Of a stretch of 64,000 bases of DNA, positions 25,871 to 35,356 are shown piece by piece. A program made the translations under genes and the position numbers. How positions within the stretch are numbered: position 1 is the first letter of the stretch; the number at the start of each line of letters is the position of its first letter. The notes under the pieces were generated by a model. That model did no database searches. It saw nothing but the letters and a program-made list of their open reading frames with translations, and was not told the DNA's origin. This stretch comes from Muribacter muris. GTDB taxonomy: Bacteria > Pseudomonadota > Gammaproteobacteria > Enterobacterales > Pasteurellaceae. Location: positions 27,843 through 91,842 of the forward strand of contig NZ_JWIZ01000014.1 of assembly GCF_001038205.1 (NCBI RefSeq), given 5' to 3'.

Positions 25871-25937
25871 AATGAGCTCGTAAATCTTGCAATGACTTAT
25901 GGAAATATTATTTAAGTTTATATGAATTTTAGTCAAT

Positions 25938-25970
25938 AAAAGCGCCTTTTTAGAAAGCGCTTTTTTATTG
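25938..25970 (+). terminator. terminator closing the ynb island
   Basis: AAAAGCGC / GCGCTTTT with an 11-base loop, then TTTTTT. It lies between ynbB and the convergent fis gene. Confidence 0.85.
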
Positions 25971-25993
25971 TAGTTGTGCTATTTTATTATCAA

Positions 25994-26290
25994 TTAGCCC
26001 ATACCGTATTTTTTTAATTTTTTGCGGAGTGTGCCGCGGTTGATGCCTAACATTGTCGCAGCACGAGTTTGGTTGCCACGGGTGTATTGCATTACCATAT
26101 CAAGCATTGGGTATTCGATTTCAGATAATACTAATTCGTATAATTCTGTTGGATCTTCGCCATTTAATTGCGCCAAATAATTTCTTACCGCTTGTTTTAC
26201 GTTTTCACGCAATGGTTTATTAACTTGTTGTGCTTGAGCGTTAAGCATTGATACTGTTAATGGGTTTTGTGTAGATGGTTGTTCTAACAT
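25994..26290 (-). CDS. fis: DNA-binding protein Fis
   Basis: Nucleoid-associated factor that bends DNA and controls rRNA, tRNA and recombination events. The 98-residue length and C-terminal helix-turn-helix ([21 protein letters not shown]) are diagnostic. The core [30 protein letters not shown] is typical. It follows dusB by 20 bases on the same strand, the conserved dusB-fis operon of gamma-proteobacteria. An uptake signal core (ACCGCTTGT) lies inside the gene near 26187, the first after the ynb island. Confidence 0.98.
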   Translation of the reverse strand: MLEQPSTQNPLTVSMLNAQAQQVNKPLRENVKQAVRNYLAQLNGEDPTELYELVLSEIEYPMLDMVMQYTRGNQTRAATMLGINRGTLRKKLKKYGMG

Positions 26291-26310
26291 TGTTCTCTAT
26301 CCAACTTTCG

Positions 26311-27297
26311 TTAAGATTCTTGATGAATCGATTTCACAAAATCTTCTAATGCAATGAGCTGTTCTTTGGTTGAATCTAATGCATTAAAAGTACGTCTAAA
26401 ATTTGCATTGGGTTTTAGCTGTTCGAGATACCAACCAACGTGTTTTCGAGCTATCCGATAACCTTTTTGTTCACCGTAGAATTGGTGAAGGTCTTGGATA
26501 TGCTTTAACATCAGTTGGCATTTATTATCCAATGATAATGCCGAACCGAGATCTCCTTTCTCTAAAAAACGTCCTATTTCCGAAAATAGCCAAGGACGAC
26601 CTAAACTGCCCCTGCCGATCATTACCGCATCGGCTTGTGTGTAATCAAGCACTTGTTTTGCTTTTTCGGCGGAGGTGATATCGCCATTTGCAATAATGGG
26701 AATCGAAACTGTCTGCTTTACCGCTTTGATGCTGTCATATTCCGCTTCGCCTTCAAAGAGACAACTTCGTGTGCGTCCGTGAATGGTGAGGGCGCTAATA
26801 CCAGCTTGTTCAGCAATCTGTGCGATCTCAAGGCAGTTTCGGTTTTCGGTATCCCAACCGGTTCTTATTTTTAGTGTCACGGGGACATCTACGGCATTGA
26901 CAACTGCCTCTAATATTTGAGCGACTAAATCGGGTTCACGCAAAAGGGCTGATCCAGCCATTTTTTTGTTTACCTTTTTTGCCGGGCACCCCATATTGAT
27001 ATCAATCATTTGAGCGCCGTACTCAACATTAATTTGCGCCGCTTTTGCCATTTCGGTGGGATCCGATCCCGCTATTTGTACAGCATTGATGCCGATTTCT
27101 CGATGATGCGCAAGACGCAGTTTCGATTTTTCGGTATGCCATACATCAGGGTTAGTGGACATCATTTCCGAGAAGGTTAAACCTGCACCTAATTGACTAC
27201 ACAGCCGTCTAAACGGTTGGTCGGTTATCCCTGCCATCGGTGCGAGGAAAATACGATTTTTGATTTCATATTGTCCTATCCGCATCGTTTTATCCAT
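26311..27297 (-). CDS. dusB: tRNA-dihydrouridine synthase B
   Basis: FMN enzyme that reduces uridine to dihydrouridine in the tRNA D-loop. The TIM-barrel motifs are [39 protein letters not shown] with its catalytic cysteine, [16 protein letters not shown] and PIIANGDI. Length 328 is close to E. coli DusB (321). It is the first gene of the dusB-fis operon. The 210-base leader contains a strong hairpin at 27338-27361. Confidence 0.97.
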   Translation of the reverse strand: MDKTMRIGQYEIKNRIFLAPMAGITDQPFRRLCSQLGAGLTFSEMMSTNPDVWHTEKSKLRLAHHREIGINAVQIAGSDPTEMAKAAQINVEYGAQMIDINMGCPAKKVNKKMAGSALLREPDLVAQILEAVVNAVDVPVTLKIRTGWDTENRNCLEIAQIAEQAGISALTIHGRTRSCLFEGEAEYDSIKAVKQTVSIPIIANGDITSAEKAKQVLDYTQADAVMIGRGSLGRPWLFSEIGRFLEKGDLGSALSLDNKCQLMLKHIQDLHQFYGEQKGYRIARKHVGWYLEQLKPNANFRRTFNALDSTKEQLIALEDFVKSIHQES

Positions 27298-27337
27298 TGG
27301 TGAAAGCTAACGCCGATCAAAATGATTTCCAAATAAG

Positions 27338-27361
27338 AAAGTACGGTAAAAACCGTACTTT
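27338..27361. repeat. inverted repeat resembling a Haemophilus-type uptake signal pair
   Basis: AAAGTACGGT-AAAA-ACCGTACTTT, a perfect 10-bp stem in the dusB leader. Each arm differs by one base (A for G) from the Haemophilus-type core AAAGTGCGGT, while the rest of this window uses the Apl-type core. T-rich sequence follows on the plus strand. It could be a terminator for read-through or a leader element. Confidence 0.6.
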
Positions 27362-27507
27362 TCTTTCCCTTGCCAAAAAATTTCGATAAAAATTTTCTGA
27401 TTTAAGGGTGCATATAATACGCATTTTTTATGCGTTTGGGAAGTCTATTTATTAGACAATTTTGATATAAAGACAAAATTTTTCAACTTTTTTGTACTTT
27501 CATCATA

Positions 27508-28563
27508 TTACAGCATTGTGCTGCGGGTTTTGTGTAGCAGTTTTGCCACCAAGTTTTCTAGGCTGCTTTCCATTTGCTCGCCAACGCGTTGTGATAATTT
27601 TTTCTTTTGCTGATATTTTAGCTCGATAACCTGTTTATCTTTGACGGCGGTAAGAATTAAATCATCGCTGGTAGCAATATCGTCAATCAATTGCAGCTCA
27701 AGAGCTTGCTGCCCGAACCAATGTTCGCCGGTGGCAATTTTATCCATCTCTAATTGCGGGCGGTGTTTTGCTACAAATTGTTTGAACAAGCGGTGCGTTT
27801 CGTCCAATTCTTGCTGAAATTTTTGTTTGCCTTTCTCGGTATTTTCACCGACCAAGGTAACTGTGCGTTTGTATTCGCCGGCGGTCATTACATCGACATC
27901 AATATCATGCTTTTTCAGTAGGCGGTGAATATTCGGTACTTGCGCAACCACGCCCACTGATCCGATCACAGCGAAAGGGGCTGCCGTAATTTTATCCGCC
28001 ACGCACGCCATCATATAACCACCGCTAGCAGCAACCTTATCAACGGCAATATGGAGACGTAACTTGGCATTTTTTAACCTTTGTAGTTGAGACGCCGCTA
28101 AACCGTAGCCGTGTACCACACCGCCGGGACTTTCCAATTTCAGTAAGATTTCATCTTTTTCGGGATTGGCAAGCGCAAGCACCGCATCAATCTCTTTGCG
28201 TAATCCGTTTACACCGCTGGCGTGAATATCACCTTGAAAATCCAACACAAACAGGCGGGCTTTATCCTGTTCCGTCTGTTCGCCGTTTTCTTTTAAGCGT
28301 TTCTTTTCGGCTTTCGCTTTTTCTTTCTGTATTTTCTTTTCCTGTTTCGCTTGCTGTTTGAGCTCTTGCTCGCTTAAAAAGAAACCGTTTAATGCTTTTT
28401 GCTGTTCTTCGTACTTTTCGGTTAAGTCGGTCATCTGAATTGTGCCGTTATCCGGCTGCTTTCTTGCCTCCAATATCATCATTACGATAAAGGCGATGAC
28501 ACCGAATACCGTCAGTAATTCCAGTAAAAAGATCCCATAACTCAGCAATATGTCTTGCCACAT
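27508..28563 (-). CDS. sohB: inner-membrane S49-family protease SohB
   Basis: Signal-peptide-peptidase-like serine protease with an N-terminal membrane anchor (residues about 5-28), a charged Lys/Glu/Gln-rich linker (about 45-100) and the S49 core. The catalytic Ser is in VAASGGYMMACVADK, and the Lys lies downstream in the GEYKRTVTLVGENTEKGK segment. Length 351 matches E. coli SohB (349). It begins 12 bases after glpE on the same strand, so they are probably co-transcribed. Confidence 0.95.
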   Translation of the reverse strand: MWQDILLSYGIFLLELLTVFGVIAFIVMMILEARKQPDNGTIQMTDLTEKYEEQQKALNGFFLSEQELKQQAKQEKKIQKEKAKAEKKRLKENGEQTEQDKARLFVLDFQGDIHASGVNGLRKEIDAVLALANPEKDEILLKLESPGGVVHGYGLAASQLQRLKNAKLRLHIAVDKVAASGGYMMACVADKITAAPFAVIGSVGVVAQVPNIHRLLKKHDIDVDVMTAGEYKRTVTLVGENTEKGKQKFQQELDETHRLFKQFVAKHRPQLEMDKIATGEHWFGQQALELQLIDDIATSDDLILTAVKDKQVIELKYQQKKKLSQRVGEQMESSLENLVAKLLHKTRSTML

Positions 28564-28575
28564 TTTTCTCTCCTT

Positions 28576-28902
28576 TTAATAGCCTTGTTCAATCGGTAAT
28601 GCGGCTCTGACCCAACCTTCAAAACCGCCTTTAACGCTATACACCCGCTCAAAGCCTTGCTCGACTAGAAATTGGGCGGTATTGCGGCTGCTCACCCCGT
28701 GGTAGCAACTGACGATAATCGGCTCGTCATAATCATATTCATCTAAGAACGTGCCGTAACTTTGGTTGGTGAGGTGAAATGCGCCTTGCGGGCGGCTATA
28801 ACTAAACCGTACCGCATCACGAATATCCACCAGCACGGCATCTTCGTTTTGCATCATCTCCCACGCTTGCTGTGGGGTGATCTCCGTAAAAGTGTCTTGC
28901 AT
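28576..28902 (-). CDS. glpE: thiosulfate sulfurtransferase GlpE
   Basis: Single-domain rhodanese of 108 residues. The active loop CYHGVSSRN carries the persulfide cysteine in the GlpE form. [10 protein letters not shown] and [19 protein letters not shown] are conserved. In E. coli it is linked to glpG and glpR, whereas here sohB follows. It acts in the cytoplasm on thiosulfate or as a general sulfur carrier. Confidence 0.93.
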   Translation of the reverse strand: MQDTFTEITPQQAWEMMQNEDAVLVDIRDAVRFSYSRPQGAFHLTNQSYGTFLDEYDYDEPIIVSCYHGVSSRNTAQFLVEQGFERVYSVKGGFEGWVRAALPIEQGY

Positions 28903-28973
28903 AGCATTGCCTATTTCAATGTTAAATCGGCGAATATAGCATTAAACAAAAAATTGTAAACCTATTAGACAGA

Positions 28974-29040
28974 TTGAATTTTTGCCCCAAGAGGATATAA
29001 TACGAACTATTATCAAATGCGTACAATCGGTACGCTTTTT
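28974..29040 (+). promoter_or_regulatory. exbB promoter and possible leader attenuator
   Basis: TTGAAT (28974-28979) and TATAAT (28996-29001) are 16 bases apart. The transcript should start near 29008. A hairpin GCGTAC-AATCG-GTACGC (29019-29035) followed by five T lies between that start and the exbB ATG at 29064, which looks like an early terminator. A half Fur-like element ATTATCA (29009-29015) overlaps the start site. Both regulatory readings are tentative. Confidence 0.5.
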
Positions 29041-29063
29041 ATTCTTTCAGGGACAAGCAGTTT

Positions 29064-29510
29064 ATGGATCAACTTTTTCAATTCTTACAAGCCTACATTG
29101 ATTACATTATTTTGGGATTATTGGCGCTGATGAGCATTGTCTTATTTGCGAAGGTGATCGAACGGATTTTGTTCTATAAGAAGATCAAGATTGAACATTA
29201 TCAAACATTGGAAGAATTGGAAATCGATCTCACCCACAATTTAACCACGATTTCCACCATCGGTTCTAATGCTCCTTATATCGGATTGCTTGGTACTGTC
29301 ATTGGGATTTTATTAACATTCTACGAATTGGGGCATTCCGGTGGTGAAATTGATGCCGCCTCGATTATGGTGCATTTATCCTTAGCGCTCAAAGCAACGG
29401 CGGTCGGGATTTTGGTCGCCATTCCGGCAATGATGTTCTACAACGGCTTTGGACGCAAAGTGGAAGAAAACAAACTCAAATGGCAGGCAAATGCCTCTCG
29501 TGTGCAGTAA
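29064..29510 (+). CDS. exbB: TonB-system energy transducer ExbB
   Basis: Inner-membrane proton-channel subunit that powers TonB. At 148 residues it is the short Haemophilus-type form with three hydrophobic segments. Family blocks are [21 protein letters not shown] and [22 protein letters not shown]. exbD follows after 47 bases, which hold an uptake signal (ACAAGCGGTC at about 29512). The unit exbB-exbD-tonB supplies the receptor at 37966-40086 and any other TonB-dependent receptors. Confidence 0.95.
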   Translation: MDQLFQFLQAYIDYIILGLLALMSIVLFAKVIERILFYKKIKIEHYQTLEELEIDLTHNLTTISTIGSNAPYIGLLGTVIGILLTFYELGHSGGEIDAASIMVHLSLALKATAVGILVAIPAMMFYNGFGRKVEENKLKWQANASRVQ

Positions 29511-29557
29511 CAAGCGGTCGGTTTTCGATACAAATTTGCAATATCACGGGGTGCAGA

Positions 29558-29941
29558 GTGAAAAAATTTGACGAAATTAATATTATTCCCTTTATCGACA
29601 TTATGTTGGTGCTATTGGCGATTGTGCTGGTTACCGCTTCGTTTATCTCGCAAGGTAAAATCCAAGTGAATATCCCGAAAGCCAGCACAACCCAAGCGAT
29701 GAAGGCAGATGAATTGGCGAAGTTATTGACGATTACGGAAAATAACGACTATTTCTACAATGATCGACCAATCAGCAAAGAGGTTTTAAGCCTTGAAATT
29801 GCAGGATGGGATAAAAATCAAAAAGTTACCCTCAAAGTTGATGCGGCGGTCGCATTTGAAAAATTTGTCGAGCTCACCGATTTATTGGCGGCAAATGGCA
29901 TTAAGAATGTCGCGATTGTTACCAAAAAAGACGCAAAGTAG
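29558..29941 (+). CDS. exbD: TonB-system energy transducer ExbD (GTG start)
   Basis: Single-span inner-membrane partner of ExbB, with the proton-carrying Asp in the N-terminal span ([18 protein letters not shown]). I chose the GTG at 29558 ([14 protein letters not shown]), which gives the conserved N-terminus and 127 residues. An upstream in-frame ATG at 29480 lies inside exbB and would add an unrelated extension. tonB begins four bases after the stop. Confidence 0.95.
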   Translation: MKKFDEINIIPFIDIMLVLLAIVLVTASFISQGKIQVNIPKASTTQAMKADELAKLLTITENNDYFYNDRPISKEVLSLEIAGWDKNQKVTLKVDAAVAFEKFVELTDLLAANGIKNVAIVTKKDAK

Positions 29942-29945
29942 TGCT

Positions 29946-30794
29946 ATGAAAACACATTCTCGAATCGGTCTTGCCCTCTCTATACTTATCCATACCATCG
30001 CTTTCGGTGGTATATGGGCGATTGCCGCACACTCCGAGCCTAAAATCGCACGGGACGAAGTATCTAGTATTTCAATGGAAATGTTGGCTGCCAGCCTTGA
30101 GCAGCCTCAAGTTGCGGTTGCCGCAGAGATTGAGCCGGAATCCGAGCCTGAAGAAGTTGAACAACCTGAGCCTCAACATCACCCAGAACCTGAATCAACC
30201 GTACCCGAACCGCAACCGATTAAGCCAAAACCGATTGAAAAACCTAAGCCTAAACCGCCCGAAAAACCAAAGGTGAAGCCAAAACCGGATACACCGAAGA
30301 AAGTACAGGTTCAAGAAAAGAAACCTAAACAGGAGAAAACCGAGAAGCCGGTTAAAGCACTTGAAAAGGGCAAAGAGAGCAAGCAGGGTATTGTGGCAAA
30401 AGCCGTGCCGAATGCAACGCCGAGTACGAAGACACAGGCTGGTGTTGCCAATGCCACTACAACGGGACAAGCTGCCGCCGGTGTGCAAAAGAGTGTCGCA
30501 GGCAGTGATGAGATTAACGCTTATAAAGCATTATTAAAACGGACATTGCAACAGCGGGCGAATAATATGTATCCGCAGCGTGAAAGAATGATGCGTAAAG
30601 GCGGGATTGTTACGGTGAGCTTTCACTTTTCATCGGCAGGTGAAATTAGCCAAGTGAGCGTGGTTAATTCTTCCGGCAACAGTAATTTAGACAATGCAGC
30701 GGTAAGAGCGACGCAAACGACCCGAATGAGTAGCCCGCCACCGCCAAATTTCCCTCGTACATTTACTGTGCCGATTAAATTCTCCGTTCAATAA
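29946..30794 (+). CDS. tonB: TonB energy transducer protein
   Basis: Spans the periplasm and passes energy from ExbBD to outer-membrane receptors. It has an N-terminal anchor with SxxxH-like spacing (IGLALSILIHTIAFGG), a long Pro/Glu/Lys-rich spacer (about residues 60-150) with repeated Lys-Pro and Glu-Pro, and a C-terminal TonB domain with GGIVTVSFHFSSAGEISQV. The length is 282 with the ATG at 29946. It ends at a strong terminator. Confidence 0.95.
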   Translation: MKTHSRIGLALSILIHTIAFGGIWAIAAHSEPKIARDEVSSISMEMLAASLEQPQVAVAAEIEPESEPEEVEQPEPQHHPEPESTVPEPQPIKPKPIEKPKPKPPEKPKVKPKPDTPKKVQVQEKKPKQEKTEKPVKALEKGKESKQGIVAKAVPNATPSTKTQAGVANATTTGQAAAGVQKSVAGSDEINAYKALLKRTLQQRANNMYPQRERMMRKGGIVTVSFHFSSAGEISQVSVVNSSGNSNLDNAAVRATQTTRMSSPPPPNFPRTFTVPIKFSVQ

Positions 30795-30800
30795 TATAAC

Positions 30801-30818
30801 GCCCCTGATATCAGGGGC
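30801..30818. terminator. bidirectional terminator, tonB / trmL
   Basis: Perfect palindrome GCCCCTGA-TA-TCAGGGGC followed by ATTTTC, located between the convergent tonB and trmL genes. Confidence 0.8.
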
Positions 30819-30826
30819 ATTTTCGA

Positions 30827-31306
30827 TTAAATCGGCTGTTTGGGCACAGCGTTTGGATAGCCGAATTGTCTCCACGCTTCATATACAACCACGGCTACCG
30901 CATTGGATAAATTCATACTGCGGTTGTCTTTACACATTGGAATCCGAATTTTCTGTGCCATTGGCAAGCTATCTAAAATTGTTTGGGGAATGCCACGGCT
31001 TTCGGGGCCAAACATCAAAAAATCGCCCAATTCATAACGGGCATCGCTGTGGTTGGGTTCACCTTTGGTGGTTAAGGCAAACAGGCGTTTAGGTTTGGCT
31101 TTTGCTAAGAAATCATCAAAATTGCGGTATTTTTGGATATCGACAAACTCGTGATAATCCAAACCGGAACGGCGTAGCTTTTTGTCATCCCACGCAAAGC
31201 CGAGGGGTTCAATAAGATGGAGCCGAAAACCGCAGTTTGCACATAATCGGATAATATTCCCGCTATTTTGCGGAATTTCTGGCTCATATAACACAATATC
31301 TAACAT
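30827..31306 (-). CDS. trmL: tRNA (cytidine/uridine-34 2'-O)-methyltransferase
   Basis: SPOUT methyltransferase that modifies the wobble base of tRNA-Leu isoacceptors. The 159-residue protein shows [30 protein letters not shown] and the C-terminal knot [26 protein letters not shown]. One of its usual targets, tRNA-Leu with anticodon TAA, is encoded twice in this same window. It converges on tonB. Confidence 0.95.
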   Translation of the reverse strand: MLDIVLYEPEIPQNSGNIIRLCANCGFRLHLIEPLGFAWDDKKLRRSGLDYHEFVDIQKYRNFDDFLAKAKPKRLFALTTKGEPNHSDARYELGDFLMFGPESRGIPQTILDSLPMAQKIRIPMCKDNRSMNLSNAVAVVVYEAWRQFGYPNAVPKQPI

Positions 31307-31471
31307 AATACTTTTTAAAATCAGGTACGAAGTCGTTTTCCGTCATTCTTTATTTATAATTGATATACTAAATTTTCCTTAGTAAAAACACAAGCGAGAA
31401 CTTTTATTCTCACTTTTATCTAAAAGCCTTTTCCAAATGATGAACGACTGGGCTATAATAGCCAAAATTTA

Positions 31472-31487
31472 CTGTATAAAAGCACAT
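31472..31487 (+). promoter_or_regulatory. LexA-like box before uvrD
   Basis: CTGTATAAAAGCACAT matches CTGT-N8-ACAG except the last base. It lies just downstream of a TATAAT (31454-31459) and 12 bases before the uvrD ATG. E. coli uvrD is also SOS controlled. Confidence 0.6.
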
Positions 31488-31498
31488 TAAGAGGCGAT

Positions 31499-33688
31499 AT
31501 GACGGATTTCTCTTTATTATTGGACGGGCTGAACGATAAACAGCGAGAGGCGGTTGCCGCTCCGATCGGCAATTATTTAGTCCTTGCAGGTGCGGGCAGC
31601 GGCAAAACCCGTGTGCTGACCCACCGCATTGCGTGGCTGATTGGGGTGGAGAACGTGCCGGAATCCAATATTTTGGCGGTAACTTTTACCAATAAAGCCG
31701 CCGCAGAGATGCGTCATCGGATTGAATACACCCTTTCCCAATCCAGCGATCACCGCCTGTTCGGAATGTGGGTCGGCACATTTCATAGTGTAGCGAACCG
31801 CTTGTTGCGAGCCCACTATCTTGATGCGCAGTTGCCCCAAGATTTTCAGATTATGGATACGGAAGATCAGCAACGCCTGATAAAACGTTTGATGAAGCTA
31901 CACAATATTGATGAAAAACACTATCCGCCGAAGCAAGTGGCGTGGTTTATCAATGCACAAAAAGATCAGGGCTTACGGGCGAAGGATATTTTGTCTCAAG
32001 ATGATGAACACGGTAAAGTGTTGGTGCAAATCTACCAAATTTACCAAGAGGCGTGCGATCGTGCCGGCTTGCTGGATTTTGCCGAGTTGCTGATCAGATC
32101 TTATGAGCTTTTTAAATTTAACCCATTGATTTTAAAACGTTATCAGCAACGTTTTCAGCATATTTTGATTGATGAGTTTCAGGATACCAACCATATTCAA
32201 TATAAGTTAATTCGCCTGCTTGCCGGCGACAGCGGTAAGGTGATGATTGTCGGCGATGATGATCAGTCGATTTACGGCTGGCGGGGGGCGCAAGTCGAGA
32301 ATATCCAACGCTTTTTGGACAATTATGCTCAAGTACAGACGATCCGCCTCGAGCAGAACTATCGCTCTACCGGTCATATTCTCAACTCGGCAAACGCCTT
32401 GATTGCCAATAATAACAGCCGCCTCGGTAAAAATTTGTGGACAGACAGCGGTGATGGAGATCCTGTGGAAATTTACTGTGCATTTAATGAGTTAGACGAA
32501 GCCCGCTTTGTTGCCTCGCAAATTAAACGCTGGACAGAAGACGAAGGCGAGCTAAATGAATGTGCCGTTTTGTACCGTAGCAACAGCCAATCCCGTGTGA
32601 TTGAGGAAGCCTTTATTCAAGCGAATATTCCTTACCGTATTTACGGCGGAATGCGCTTCTTTGAGCGCCAAGAGATTAAAGATGCGCTTGCCTATTTGCG
32701 CCTGATTGCTAACCGTCAAGACGATGCCGCCTTTGAACGCATTGTGAATACGCCGCCCCGTAGTATCGGCGACCGTACCCTCGATGCGTTGCGTCAGATC
32801 ACGCGCAGCCGTCAGCTCACGCTTTGGCAAGCAATTCAAGTGGCAATCCAAGAGGAGCATTTATCCGGCAGGGCAGCCGCAGCATTGTTACGGTTTGTGG
32901 AGCTGATTAACGCCCTTGAGCAAGAAACCGAGCAAATGCCTCTGTTTGAGCAGACGGATTTTGTGATCAAAAAATCGGGCTTATATGAAATGTATCAGCA
33001 GGAAAAAGGGGACAAAGGCGAAGTGCGGATTGAAAACTTGGAAGAGCTGGTAACCGCCACCCGCCAATTTGTCAAACCGGACGAAGCCGATGAAATGAGC
33101 GATCTGACAGCGTTCCTTACCCACGCGTCGTTGGAAGCGGGCGAAACCCAAGCCGCGCCAAACCAAGACTATGTGGAAATGATGACGCTCCACTCTGCTA
33201 AAGGCTTGGAGTTTCCTCGTGTGTTTATGGTCGGCGTCGAAGAAGGCATTTTCCCAAGCGGAATGAGCCACGATGAAGGGCGTTTACAGGAAGAACGCCG
33301 TCTTGCTTATGTCGGCATTACCCGTGCTAAACGAAAATTAACGATCAGCTATGCTGAAAATCGCCGGCTATATGGCAAAGAAGAACGCCATCTGCCTTCA
33401 CGCTTTATCGCCGAGCTGCCGGAGGAACATATCCGAGAAGTCCGCCTGCGGGGGAATATCAACCGACCGGCGAATTTTGCCAACTCTCGAGTAAGACCGA
33501 ATACTGACAGTGGTGTAGAAAATAAAGCCGAATGGCAAATGGGGCAAAAAGTCCGCCACGAAAAATTTGGGCAAGGCACGATCATCAATGTCGAAGGCGG
33601 CGGCGAACAGACCCGCTTGCAAATTGCTTTCGTTCAACAAGGGATCAAGTGGTTAATCGCCAAAGTAGCGAAATTGGAAAAAATCTAA
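31499..33688 (+). CDS. uvrD: DNA helicase II
   Basis: Superfamily 1 3'-5' helicase of nucleotide excision and mismatch repair. Motif I AGAGSGKTRVLTHRIAWL, motif II in ILIDEFQDTN, motif III GDDDQSIYGWRGA and the C-terminal MTLHSAKGLEFPRVF and AYVGITRAK blocks are all present. Length 729 and the N-terminus LLDGLNDKQREAVAAP match UvrD rather than Rep. GAGGCGAT precedes the ATG. It is probably SOS inducible through the LexA-like box upstream. Confidence 0.97.
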   Translation: MTDFSLLLDGLNDKQREAVAAPIGNYLVLAGAGSGKTRVLTHRIAWLIGVENVPESNILAVTFTNKAAAEMRHRIEYTLSQSSDHRLFGMWVGTFHSVANRLLRAHYLDAQLPQDFQIMDTEDQQRLIKRLMKLHNIDEKHYPPKQVAWFINAQKDQGLRAKDILSQDDEHGKVLVQIYQIYQEACDRAGLLDFAELLIRSYELFKFNPLILKRYQQRFQHILIDEFQDTNHIQYKLIRLLAGDSGKVMIVGDDDQSIYGWRGAQVENIQRFLDNYAQVQTIRLEQNYRSTGHILNSANALIANNNSRLGKNLWTDSGDGDPVEIYCAFNELDEARFVASQIKRWTEDEGELNECAVLYRSNSQSRVIEEAFIQANIPYRIYGGMRFFERQEIKDALAYLRLIANRQDDAAFERIVNTPPRSIGDRTLDALRQITRSRQLTLWQAIQVAIQEEHLSGRAAAALLRFVELINALEQETEQMPLFEQTDFVIKKSGLYEMYQQEKGDKGEVRIENLEELVTATRQFVKPDEADEMSDLTAFLTHASLEAGETQAAPNQDYVEMMTLHSAKGLEFPRVFMVGVEEGIFPSGMSHDEGRLQEERRLAYVGITRAKRKLTISYAENRRLYGKEERHLPSRFIAELPEEHIREVRLRGNINRPANFANSRVRPNTDSGVENKAEWQMGQKVRHEKFGQGTIINVEGGGEQTRLQIAFVQQGIKWLIAKVAKLEKI

Positions 33689-33840
33689 ATTGATAATACA
33701 AGCGGGCAGTTTCGACTTGTTTTTTGCACTATGGTGGCTTGAAATAAGTTGTGTGAATAGTGGAGACGAGTATCTTGTATAAAATATCCGCCGTGCTGTG
33801 AAAGCATTGCTTAAATTTCTCGGCGAAAGTTCCCCATTGC

Positions 33841-33867
33841 AAAAAAAGCGGTCAAAACCGACCGCTT
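33841..33867 (-). terminator. terminator after thyA built from inverted uptake signals
   Basis: AAGCGGTC (33846-33853) and GACCGCTT (33860-33867) form an 8-bp stem with a 6-base loop. On the minus strand a run of seven T follows directly. Both arms are uptake-signal cores. Confidence 0.85.
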
Positions 33868-33874
33868 GTTGTGA

Positions 33875-34729
33875 TTAGACGGAAAACGGGTATTGGATAC
33901 TTGGGTGGTATTGGTAATCCTCCACCTGAAAATCATCTAGGCTGACCCACGTTTCGAGATCGTCCAGGGACTTAATCTCCGGATTGATGATCAATTTTGG
34001 GGCGTGGAATGGGGTTCGTTTCAGTTGTACATCGCGCATTAGTGCGAGCTGATCCTCGTAAATATGCGCATTGACGATTTTATGGAAAGCCTGTCCCGCT
34101 TGATGGCCGGTAATTTGCGACATCAATGCCAAGAAAGTGTAGCACTGGATCATATTCCAATTTAGCCCAAGCGGAACGTCCGCAGAACGCTGGGTGCTGT
34201 TCAGGTAAAGCACGCCGTCAAGCAGCGAAAAATGGTGGCTGTGCAGGCACGGGCGGAGGCAACCCATATGAAACGCACCGGGGTGGTAAAAGGTGTAAAT
34301 TTCGCCTCGATTGTCCACACCACGTTTGAGATCATCGACAATTTGACGCAGTAAATCGATAGTACCCGTGCCGTCAGCTTTCGGAAAATTGCGTCCGACT
34401 GCACCATATACCAGCCCCATATCATCTTCACCTTTGCGGTAAGGATTGGCTCGCCACGCGGCATTTTCATTCGCATTGGCGTCCCACGATTTTGTACCGA
34501 GCCGGCGAAAATCGGCGGCGTTATCGTAACCACGGATATAGCCGAGTAATTCGGCGATGGCGGCTTTCCAAAAGCTCTTGCGAGTGGTAACTAACGGAAA
34601 TTCGCCATTGGCAACATCATAGGTTAAATCGGCGTTAATCACGGTTAGACACCGTTTGCCGGTACGTTCATTTTCGACCCATTTGCCCTGTTCGACAATG
34701 CGTTGGCAAAGTGCTAAATACTGCTTCAT
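33875..34729 (-). CDS. thyA: thymidylate synthase
   Basis: Converts dUMP to dTMP using methylene-tetrahydrofolate. Visible are [24 protein letters not shown], the catalytic cysteine in [18 protein letters not shown], the [15 protein letters not shown] phosphate/nucleotide loop, and [13 protein letters not shown]. The Leu-Arg-Pro-Cys form and 284-residue length agree with my recollection of the Haemophilus-type ThyA rather than the 264-residue E. coli enzyme. It is divergent from the lipoprotein gene and followed by an uptake-signal terminator. Confidence 0.95.
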   Translation of the reverse strand: MKQYLALCQRIVEQGKWVENERTGKRCLTVINADLTYDVANGEFPLVTTRKSFWKAAIAELLGYIRGYDNAADFRRLGTKSWDANANENAAWRANPYRKGEDDMGLVYGAVGRNFPKADGTGTIDLLRQIVDDLKRGVDNRGEIYTFYHPGAFHMGCLRPCLHSHHFSLLDGVLYLNSTQRSADVPLGLNWNMIQCYTFLALMSQITGHQAGQAFHKIVNAHIYEDQLALMRDVQLKRTPFHAPKLIINPEIKSLDDLETWVSLDDFQVEDYQYHPSIQYPFSV

Positions 34730-34816
34730 TTTAAATGCTCAAAAAAATCAAGAAATTTCGCTAGTTATTCGGTAGAATGGGCTAGCTGTCCAATTAAAAT
34801 GGAAGGAGTATAGCAT

Positions 34817-35356
34817 ATGAAATCGTTAAAATCTTTGTTTGTTATTTCGACACTTTTCGCCCTTGCGGCGTGTAGCGGCTCAAATTCGGCGGGCTGGAAG
34901 CGACTGGCGGAAACGGAAGTCGATCAGAAATCCTATGCGATAGCTTACGGTGCAACGGCGCAAACCTATGCCGATCGGGTAAACGGCAGCTATGATATTG
35001 ACGCTTTTGTACGGGGCGTGGACGATTGGTTTAACCAAAAAGTGAGCTTGCCGATTGAACAAATTCGGGCAAGTCTGCTGAACCGTATGCTCGATCACAA
35101 TGTCTATGCCTATTACAGCGGCGTGTTGCACGCGGCGGATTTTCAGGCGAAATTTAACTATTTAAGCCCGACCTGTTGGGGCTTTGTGCAGCCGCCTAGC
35201 TTAACGCAAGGGATCTATGATGCGTTAGTGGATATCCAAAAAAATCAGGTACGCAACGACAAATATATCCAAGAGGGCGCGGATCAGGTGCTGCACCTTT
35301 GCGTAGAACAGGTGGAAGCCGACCAGCAAAAACAAAAACCGAAAAAAGCACGTTAA
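34817..35356 (+). CDS. conserved lipoprotein of unknown function
   Basis: 179 residues with a lipoprotein signal and lipobox LAAC, Cys19 being the lipidation site. After processing the +2 residue is Ser, which predicts outer-membrane sorting by Lol. The mature part is mostly helical, with ATAQTYADRVNGSYDIDAFVRG, a Trp-rich middle (DDWFNQKVSLP) and two further Cys. The C-terminal tail is Gln/Lys-rich. GGAAGGAG lies before the ATG. I do not recognise the family. It stands alone between thyA and pgsA. Confidence 0.85.
   Translation: MKSLKSLFVISTLFALAACSGSNSAGWKRLAETEVDQKSYAIAYGATAQTYADRVNGSYDIDAFVRGVDDWFNQKVSLPIEQIRASLLNRMLDHNVYAYYSGVLHAADFQAKFNYLSPTCWGFVQPPSLTQGIYDALVDIQKNQVRNDKYIQEGADQVLHLCVEQVEADQQKQKPKKAR

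Larger units (their letters stand above)
20808..25937. other. AT-rich accessory island carrying ynbA-ynbC-ynbD-ynbB
   Basis: Between csdA and fis the base composition is visibly more AT-rich than on either side. I found no ACAAGCGGT or ACCGCTTGT core from about 20.54 kb (inside csdA) to about 26.19 kb (inside fis). Elsewhere in the window such cores recur at short intervals. All four intact genes point right and seem to form one operon. No integrase, transposase, tRNA or clear flanking repeat is present. The first 282 bases are non-coding and hold the presumed promoter; I see no specific operator there. A terminator closes the island. Confidence 0.75.

Noticed and set aside
20808..25937. Prophage or transposon identity for the ynb island
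   Set aside because: No integrase, transposase, capsid gene, terminal inverted repeat or target duplication is visible. Composition and missing uptake signals alone do not define the vehicle.
30195..30488. 97-codon minus-strand frame inside tonB
   Set aside because: It is the mirror of the Pro/Lys-rich tonB spacer and shows only low-complexity Phe/Leu/Arg-rich sequence.
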